A stretch of 19,293 nt of DNA from CAXSDR01 sp964236445 (lineage in GTDB: Bacteria > Actinomycetota > Actinomycetes > Motilibacterales > Motilibacteraceae), in the NCBI GenBank assembly GCA_964236445.1, contig CAXSDR010000074.1:1-19293 (forward strand). The letters run 5' to 3'. The notes beneath the pieces are model-generated. The model was not told where the DNA came from. It saw only the letters and a list, made by a program, of their open reading frames with translations, and searched no databases. Every line of letters starts with the position of its first letter. Position 1 is the stretch's first letter. This document shows positions 15,245 through 19,293 of the stretch, one piece after another. The translations under genes were made by a program, and so were the position numbers.

Positions 15245-17194
15245 TCACAGCGTTGCAGGCACCTGGTCACGGTCGATCTCGACCGTGGCGTCATCATGTG
15301 TGTTGTAGGTCATCGGACCGAGCACCGATCCGGCAACGTCATCGGCGTCTCGCATGAAATCACTCCAACGCAGGGGTCCCGTGGCCACTACCTGGGTGAA
15401 CCAACGGCTGTGCTCGCTGGGAATGCCCAGTACGTGCAGGCCACGGTCAGGGTCACCACCCCGACCGATCGGATGGAACGGAGACCGACTCACCGCTACG
15501 CCACCCGTGGTGAACTCGTGGTCCGGGTCGCTGTTGATGAACTCGGTCCAGATGCCGGTGCGCTGCAACTGTCGAGCTAGCGGAGACGAGTCCGTGCGGA
15601 GGTTCGGCACAGGGATACGAGCATCGATGACGGCCTCGGCCAGTACCGCGCTCCCCGGGACCATCGGAGAAGACACAACGAACCGGCCGGCGGACTCGTC
15701 GGTATCGAACTCGGCTTGCGGTCCCACGACCTGCAGGACCCCGACGCGCATCAGTGCCAGCACCTGACGCAGCCGATCCAAGGGCGGCCCCGCAGCGAGA
15801 AAAGCGCTGCGCGGTCCGTACCATTCAACGAGGTCGACGGCATGAGAGCGAGCCGTAAGCCCACCGAAGTCAGCCAAGTCGCGTATCGTCCACCGCAGCG
15901 CGCGGAGAACATCTAGAGCAGCTTTGATGGGCGAGCCGACGTTGCCGCGCTCAGCCTGCGCGATGTCAGACTCGATGGCCTGGCGTAGTTCGTTTTGCCA
16001 CGCGGACACGTCGGCGAACATCCGACCATCGAAGGGCCGGGACAAGACATCGAAGTTCAGCCCAGCCTCCGCTCCCAGGGCGAAACGGTCCGCGCATTTA
16101 CGCAACTCGGCGACTGACGCGCCTCCGGTCGCTCGTACGGCGCGGTCGAAGGCCTCCGCCGTGGCCCTTCCGTCTCGCTGACGCAGCAAGACGGAGAAGT
16201 AGACGAAGTCGACCTCCGCCATCAGCCGCGGCAGCGCATCGCGGCTGAAGTCAACTCGCGCTCCGGCCGCGTCGCCGCGTACGAGATCCGCCCGAAAGAA
16301 GACTGGCGCATACACGTCGGAGACATGTTTTTGGTTCCGCCCCCGTGCCGGCTGGGGCATGCCGCTGCGGGAGCCTGCGACCAGGACCGGTTCCCGGCCG
16401 CTTGGGCGGTACTGCAGGCCGCCCGACGTCTCGTGAAAGACACCGCCCCTTCCCAGCGTCAAAGCCGCCAGGACGTCATAGAACGTCAGTCCCATGCCGA
16501 TCACCGCCGCGGTGTCACCGGCGGGGATGTCGTCCAATGCCATGTCGGCGGCACTGTCACCACCGATGAAGCGCAGCTGGGGCCGTTGCTCGGCGAAACT
16601 GCGCAATGGCCACATGGTGCGCGTCGGCTCAGGCACCGAGTGCCCCGTCACCAACACCACGCGGTCGAACTCCCAGTTGCGCCCCTCATCCAGCAGCAGC
16701 CGATAACTCCCGTCGCTCCGATCCAGCTCGCGAACCGTGGCGCGGACGAGATGCACCGTGGCGTGCTCCGGCAGGGAGGCCTGCACGGCTTCCACCACCT
16801 CGCTGAGGTAGCGGCCGTAGAGGCCACGGGGAGCGTAGTGGTCTGCCCGAGGGGTTCCGGGATCCTGGGCCTCCCACCACTGCGCGAACGACGGACCAGC
16901 ACCGGGTCTGGCCGGCCCACCGTCAGGAGGCCCGGAGAATGCCGAGATCTCACCCGCCACGGTGTTCATGAGAAACCACTGCGGCTGCTCCTTCCGCCAG
17001 ATCCGACCGCAGCCGACCTGCACGGCGTCGATGAGCACCACGTGTACGTGCGACCACTCGAGGCCCTCGCCCGCAGCCAGCCGAGCGCCTAGGCGTTCCA
17101 GGACACTGATCCCTCGAGGCCCGCTGCCGACGATGGCGATGCGGTGGCAGCCGCCTCCGGCGCACCACTCAGCGGCCTCGTCCCGGTCACGCAC
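15245..17194 (-). CDS. FAD/NAD(P)-binding oxidoreductase, possible N- or C-monooxygenase
   Basis: 649 residues from GTG 17194. An N-terminal Rossmann motif GSGPRG at residues 23-28 (IAIVGSGPRGISVLERL) binds FAD, LVTGHS at 182-187 is the typical flavoprotein strand, and AVIGMGLTFYD around 230-240 is a second dinucleotide site. LQYRPSGREPVL and GSRSGMPQPARGRNQKHVSD are hallmarks of the large FAD/NAD(P)-binding family (NAD_binding_9) related to lysine/ornithine N-monooxygenases. Few members are characterised. To my recollection the nitrosuccinate-forming aspartate N-monooxygenases (CreE, FzmM) are of comparable size and type, so amine N-oxidation is one possibility. However, their partner lyase (CreD/FzmL) is not in the window. 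Ring oxidation or epoxidation is an alternative. It starts 5 nt after the chorismate mutase stop and is co-transcribed. Confidence 0.75.
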   Translation of the reverse strand: MRDRDEAAEWCAGGGCHRIAIVGSGPRGISVLERLGARLAAGEGLEWSHVHVVLIDAVQVGCGRIWRKEQPQWFLMNTVAGEISAFSGPPDGGPARPGAGPSFAQWWEAQDPGTPRADHYAPRGLYGRYLSEVVEAVQASLPEHATVHLVRATVRELDRSDGSYRLLLDEGRNWEFDRVVLVTGHSVPEPTRTMWPLRSFAEQRPQLRFIGGDSAADMALDDIPAGDTAAVIGMGLTFYDVLAALTLGRGGVFHETSGGLQYRPSGREPVLVAGSRSGMPQPARGRNQKHVSDVYAPVFFRADLVRGDAAGARVDFSRDALPRLMAEVDFVYFSVLLRQRDGRATAEAFDRAVRATGGASVAELRKCADRFALGAEAGLNFDVLSRPFDGRMFADVSAWQNELRQAIESDIAQAERGNVGSPIKAALDVLRALRWTIRDLADFGGLTARSHAVDLVEWYGPRSAFLAAGPPLDRLRQVLALMRVGVLQVVGPQAEFDTDESAGRFVVSSPMVPGSAVLAEAVIDARIPVPNLRTDSSPLARQLQRTGIWTEFINSDPDHEFTTGGVAVSRSPFHPIGRGGDPDRGLHVLGIPSEHSRWFTQVVATGPLRWSDFMRDADDVAGSVLGPMTYNTHDDATVEIDRDQVPATL

Positions 17195-17199
17195 TCAGC

Positions 17200-17532
17200 T
17201 CAGCCGGCCCGCTTGGCCGACCCGCGGCACAGCTTGAGAACGAGCTGGGCGATCTCGGCGCCAGTTTGGCCCAGTGCCGATGCATAACGTTGCACGATTT
17301 CCGTTTCCCGCGCGACGGAGAGCCGAGTTCCACCGCTGTCGAGTCGCAGCGTCTGGATCTGGGCTGAGAACTCAATGCGGCGAGACAGCAGAAACGAGAT
17401 CTTGGCGTCGATGTCATCAATGTTCTGCCTGCACAGGGAGATCCTTGTCTGCGCATCGACTGCGGTGGCCCGGGTAGCCTCGTCGGAGGGCGTGGGCCCA
17501 GAATGCTCGGCGATGCCGACGGTCACTGACAT
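17200..17532 (-). CDS. AroQ-type chorismate mutase
   Basis: 110 residues, ATG 17532 with GAGGAG 7 nt upstream. Chorismate mutase converts chorismate to prephenate. The AroQ helical pattern is visible after an N-terminal extension of about 25 residues: ISLCRQNIDDIDAKISFLLSRRIEFSAQIQTLR, quoted in part, then SVARETEIVQRYASALG. The Arg of SRR and the Arg-Glu of ARETE match substrate- and fold-conserved positions of the E. coli enzyme. The active-site lysine that normally follows (as in xxLK) is replaced by Arg in QTLR, which should be tested. A secondary-metabolism role is indicated by its position as first gene of the minus-strand operon, behind element B. It feeds the BacA-like enzyme in the other operon. 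Confidence 0.83.
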   Translation of the reverse strand: MSVTVGIAEHSGPTPSDEATRATAVDAQTRISLCRQNIDDIDAKISFLLSRRIEFSAQIQTLRLDSGGTRLSVARETEIVQRYASALGQTGAEIAQLVLKLCRGSAKRAG

Positions 17533-17586
17533 ATCTGCTCCTCGTCAACTGGACATCGAAATCTAACCACGACGAACGCGCGGACA

Positions 17587-17645
17587 CATCGGCGAAGAGT
17601 TGAACGGAGCCTCAACCGGGCCTCAACCCTGCGTATCGGCTCAAC
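17587..17645 (-). promoter_or_regulatory. Operator/promoter element B facing the chorismate mutase operon
   Basis: In the 210-bp divergent gap. On the plus strand: GTTGAA at 17599-17604, CTCAAC at 17611-17616, 17622-17627 and 17640-17645. Read on the minus strand it has the same order as element A: GTTGAG, GTTGAG, GTTGAG, then inverted TTCAAC and TCTTCGCCGATG. Box offsets from the TTCAAC box are 12, 23 and 41 nt here and 12, 22 and 41 nt in A. The 30 bp nearest the chorismate mutase gene (17587-17616) match 27 of 30 bases. Fifty-four nt separate it from the start codon. It may also serve the divergent DAHP synthase gene. Confidence 0.75.
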
Positions 17646-17704
17646 GAAGGGATGAAATGGCCTCGGTCAAGGCCCGCTATAGGTCGCGAACAGGCGTCGA
17701 CGCC

Positions 17705-17743
17705 TTCCAAGGCGCCCATCGACTCGACTACTCTGCCGTCTCG
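17705..17743 (+). promoter_or_regulatory. Possible leaderless promoter of the DAHP synthase gene
   Basis: TACTCT at 17729-17734 fits a TANNNT -10 element and lies 8 nt before GTG 17743, so transcription would start at or next to the start codon. No Shine-Dalgarno precedes the GTG. A weak -35 (TTCCAA, 17705-17710) lies 18 nt upstream of it. Leaderless mRNAs are common in actinomycetes. Confidence 0.45.
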
Positions 17744-19086
17744 TGACCATCAACGAAGCGACCTCGCCCGCTCCGTTCCTACCAAGCGCCGCCCCAGCGG
17801 CACAGCAGCCGGACTGGCCGGACGCCAGTGAACTGGCCGACGTCACAGCCCAGCTCGCCGAACTGCCCGGCCTCGTCTTCCCGGCCGAGTGCGACGCCCT
17901 CAAACGCAGAGTTGCCGCAGCATCGCAGGGAAAGGCGTTCTGGCTGCAGGGTGGCGACTGCGCCGAAACCTTCGTCGGCACGACCTCGGAGCGGGTCCGC
18001 GGCACAATACAGACGTTGCTACAGATGGCGCTGATCCTCACCTACGGGTCGAGCGTGCCGGTCGTCACCGTGGGCCGCATGGCCGGCCAGTTCGCCAAGC
18101 CACGCTCGAGAGCGCTCGAGACACGCGATGGCATCACGCTGCCGTCTTACCGCGGCGACGCAGTCAACGGACTGGAGTTCTCCGCCGAGTCCCGCCGACC
18201 GGACCCGCAGCGACTCAAACGCGTCTATCACACGTCCACGATGATCCTCAACCAGTTGCGCGGCCACATGCAAAGCGGATTCGCTGAGCTGCGTCAGGTT
18301 CACCAATGGAACGCCGGCTTCATCGATTCCCCGACGACTGCGCGCTACGAGCTAATGGCCCGCGATATCGACCGCGCGATGGCCTTTCTGAGCGCGGTCG
18401 GCGGCGGCAGCACTTCGCCGAAACTCGCTGACGTCTGGGTTAGCCATGAGGCGCTGATCTTGGCGTACGAACGCTCAATGGTTCGACGCGACGAGGACAC
18501 CGGCCGGCTCTATGACACATCTGCTCACTTCTTGTGGATCGGTGAGCGCAGCCGCCAGCTCGATGGGGCGCACGTCGAGCTGGCATCACGCATCGGCAAC
18601 CCCATTGGCGTGAAATTAGGCCGGAACACAACTGGCGACGACGCACTCGCGCTTATTGACAAGCTCGACCCCGACCGCGAGCCAGGCCGGCTGACCTTCA
18701 TCACCCGGATGGGCGCGAACCAAATCAGGTCGGTGCTTCCGCCACTGGTCGAGAAGGTGCGCAGCAGCGGCGCTCAGGTCCTTTGGGTGTGTGACCCCAT
18801 GCACGGCAACACCTTCGATGTCGGGGGCGTGAAGACGAGACGCCTAGATGACATCGTCGATGAAGTCCGCGGCTTCTTCGAGGTACATCAGGACCTCGGC
18901 ACCACTCCCGGCGGAATCCACATCGAGTTGACGGGCAATGACGTGACGGAGTGCGTCGGCGGCGCGGATGGCTTAGCCGAGGCCGACCTCACGATGCGCT
19001 ACGAGTCCGCCTGCGACCCGCGGCTGAACCATCGACAGTCCCTCGAGCTTGCCTTCCTCGTTGCGGAGATGCTTGCCGAATCGTGA
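17743..19086 (+). CDS. Class II (AroA-II) DAHP synthase
   Basis: 447 residues, normal for the plant-type family. It condenses phosphoenolpyruvate and erythrose 4-phosphate to DAHP, the first step of the shikimate pathway. All metal ligands are visible: C73 in WLQGGDCAETFV, H354 in CDPMHGNTFD, E395 in GGIHIELTGNDVTECVGG, D425 in ESACDPRLNHRQSLELAF. VGRMAGQFAKPRS and EVRGFFEVHQ are also typical. Start GTG 17743 has no Shine-Dalgarno but lies directly behind a -10-like hexamer. Two TTA leucine codons (18616-18618 and 18973-18975) occur, a codon otherwise found here only in the NarL/LuxR regulator; in a streptomycete this would tie precursor supply to bldA. A cluster-borne copy is a known device to raise chorismate flux and is often feedback-insensitive. 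Confidence 0.95.
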   Translation: MTINEATSPAPFLPSAAPAAQQPDWPDASELADVTAQLAELPGLVFPAECDALKRRVAAASQGKAFWLQGGDCAETFVGTTSERVRGTIQTLLQMALILTYGSSVPVVTVGRMAGQFAKPRSRALETRDGITLPSYRGDAVNGLEFSAESRRPDPQRLKRVYHTSTMILNQLRGHMQSGFAELRQVHQWNAGFIDSPTTARYELMARDIDRAMAFLSAVGGGSTSPKLADVWVSHEALILAYERSMVRRDEDTGRLYDTSAHFLWIGERSRQLDGAHVELASRIGNPIGVKLGRNTTGDDALALIDKLDPDREPGRLTFITRMGANQIRSVLPPLVEKVRSSGAQVLWVCDPMHGNTFDVGGVKTRRLDDIVDEVRGFFEVHQDLGTTPGGIHIELTGNDVTECVGGADGLAEADLTMRYESACDPRLNHRQSLELAFLVAEMLAES

Positions 19087-19094
19087 CAGCGTGG

Positions 19095-19151
19095 GTTGTC
19101 GAGCCGCATCAATGCCCCGCGCTCGGACGAGGTCGCGCGAGGTTCGACAAC
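19095..19151. repeat. 8-bp inverted repeat downstream of DAHP synthase
   Basis: GTTGTCGA (19095-19102) and TCGACAAC (19144-19151) are perfect inverted copies separated by 41 bp, 8 nt after the DAHP synthase stop. The spacing is long for an intrinsic terminator and no T run follows. The rest of the window to 19293 has no convincing gene; short frames there lack family signatures. Confidence 0.35.
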
Positions 19152-19293
19152 GCCCGTCGTGTTTGCTGGACTGCGCGGCTCTGCGCCAGCTCAGTCGCCA
19201 AGAACGAGCAGGCCATGGCCTGACCATGAATGTCAGGCAGCGGCTCGGGGTCTCGCCCGACCCGGCGCCATAGCGTCAAAGAGCCCCTGCACG

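Noticed and set aside
16325..17092. 255-codon plus-strand open frame opposite the flavoprotein gene
   Set aside because: It is antisense to a protein with clear FAD motifs, and its translation is low-complexity Arg/Pro/His-rich.
19087..19293. Short open frames after the DAHP synthase gene
   Set aside because: They are Arg/Ser-rich, without ribosome-binding sites or family signatures, and overlap in several frames as expected of non-coding GC-rich DNA.

Overview
The window is GC-rich, with strongly G/C-biased third codon positions, GTG and TTG starts and Shine-Dalgarno-led short gaps. It looks like chromosome of a streptomycete or related filamentous actinomycete. Almost all of it is one compact biosynthetic gene cluster with no NRPS or PKS. 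Nearly every enzyme belongs to a family from amino-acid primary metabolism, so the product is probably a small non-proteinogenic amino acid or keto acid. I do not recognise it as a described cluster.

Layout. 203-1749 (+): a TetR repressor, then an atypical NarL/LuxR regulator with a TTG start, two TTA codons and no phospho-acceptor Asp. 1855-13406 (+): a tight 13-gene run of Fe(II)/2OG dioxygenase, cupin, MFS exporter, short LeuA-like synthase, Dabb protein, DUF2000 protein, PaaK-like adenylate-forming enzyme, class IV aminotransferase, BacA-like prephenate decarboxylase, LeuC, LeuD, GAPDH and RidA. 17532-13386 (-): a four-gene run of chorismate mutase, large FAD/NAD(P)-binding oxidoreductase, isochorismatase fold without its catalytic Cys, and class I aminotransferase. 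17743-19086 (+): class II DAHP synthase with two TTA codons and an apparently leaderless promoter. The two main operons converge and their last genes overlap by 21 bp. Nothing convincing is coded after 19086.

How the genes may work together (inference). DAHP synthase and chorismate mutase push carbon to prephenate. The BacA-like enzyme would decarboxylate prephenate without aromatisation, giving dihydro-4-hydroxyphenylpyruvate. The cupin could isomerise it, as BacB does in bacilysin biosynthesis. LeuA-, LeuC- and LeuD-like enzymes could then extend the keto acid by one carbon, as in homophenylalanine and homotyrosine pathways, although no LeuB-like dehydrogenase is present. Aminotransferases, the dioxygenase and the flavoprotein would finish the molecule, and the MFS protein would export it. 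A cluster-borne GAPDH suggests self-resistance, which would fit an electrophilic (enone or epoxide) product.

The strongest non-coding signal is a 59-bp element present twice: at 1716-1774, facing the dioxygenase operon, and inverted at 17587-17645, facing the chorismate mutase operon. Its promoter-proximal 30 bp match at 27 positions. It contains repeated GTTGAG/GTTGAA boxes and is probably the binding site of the pathway activator.
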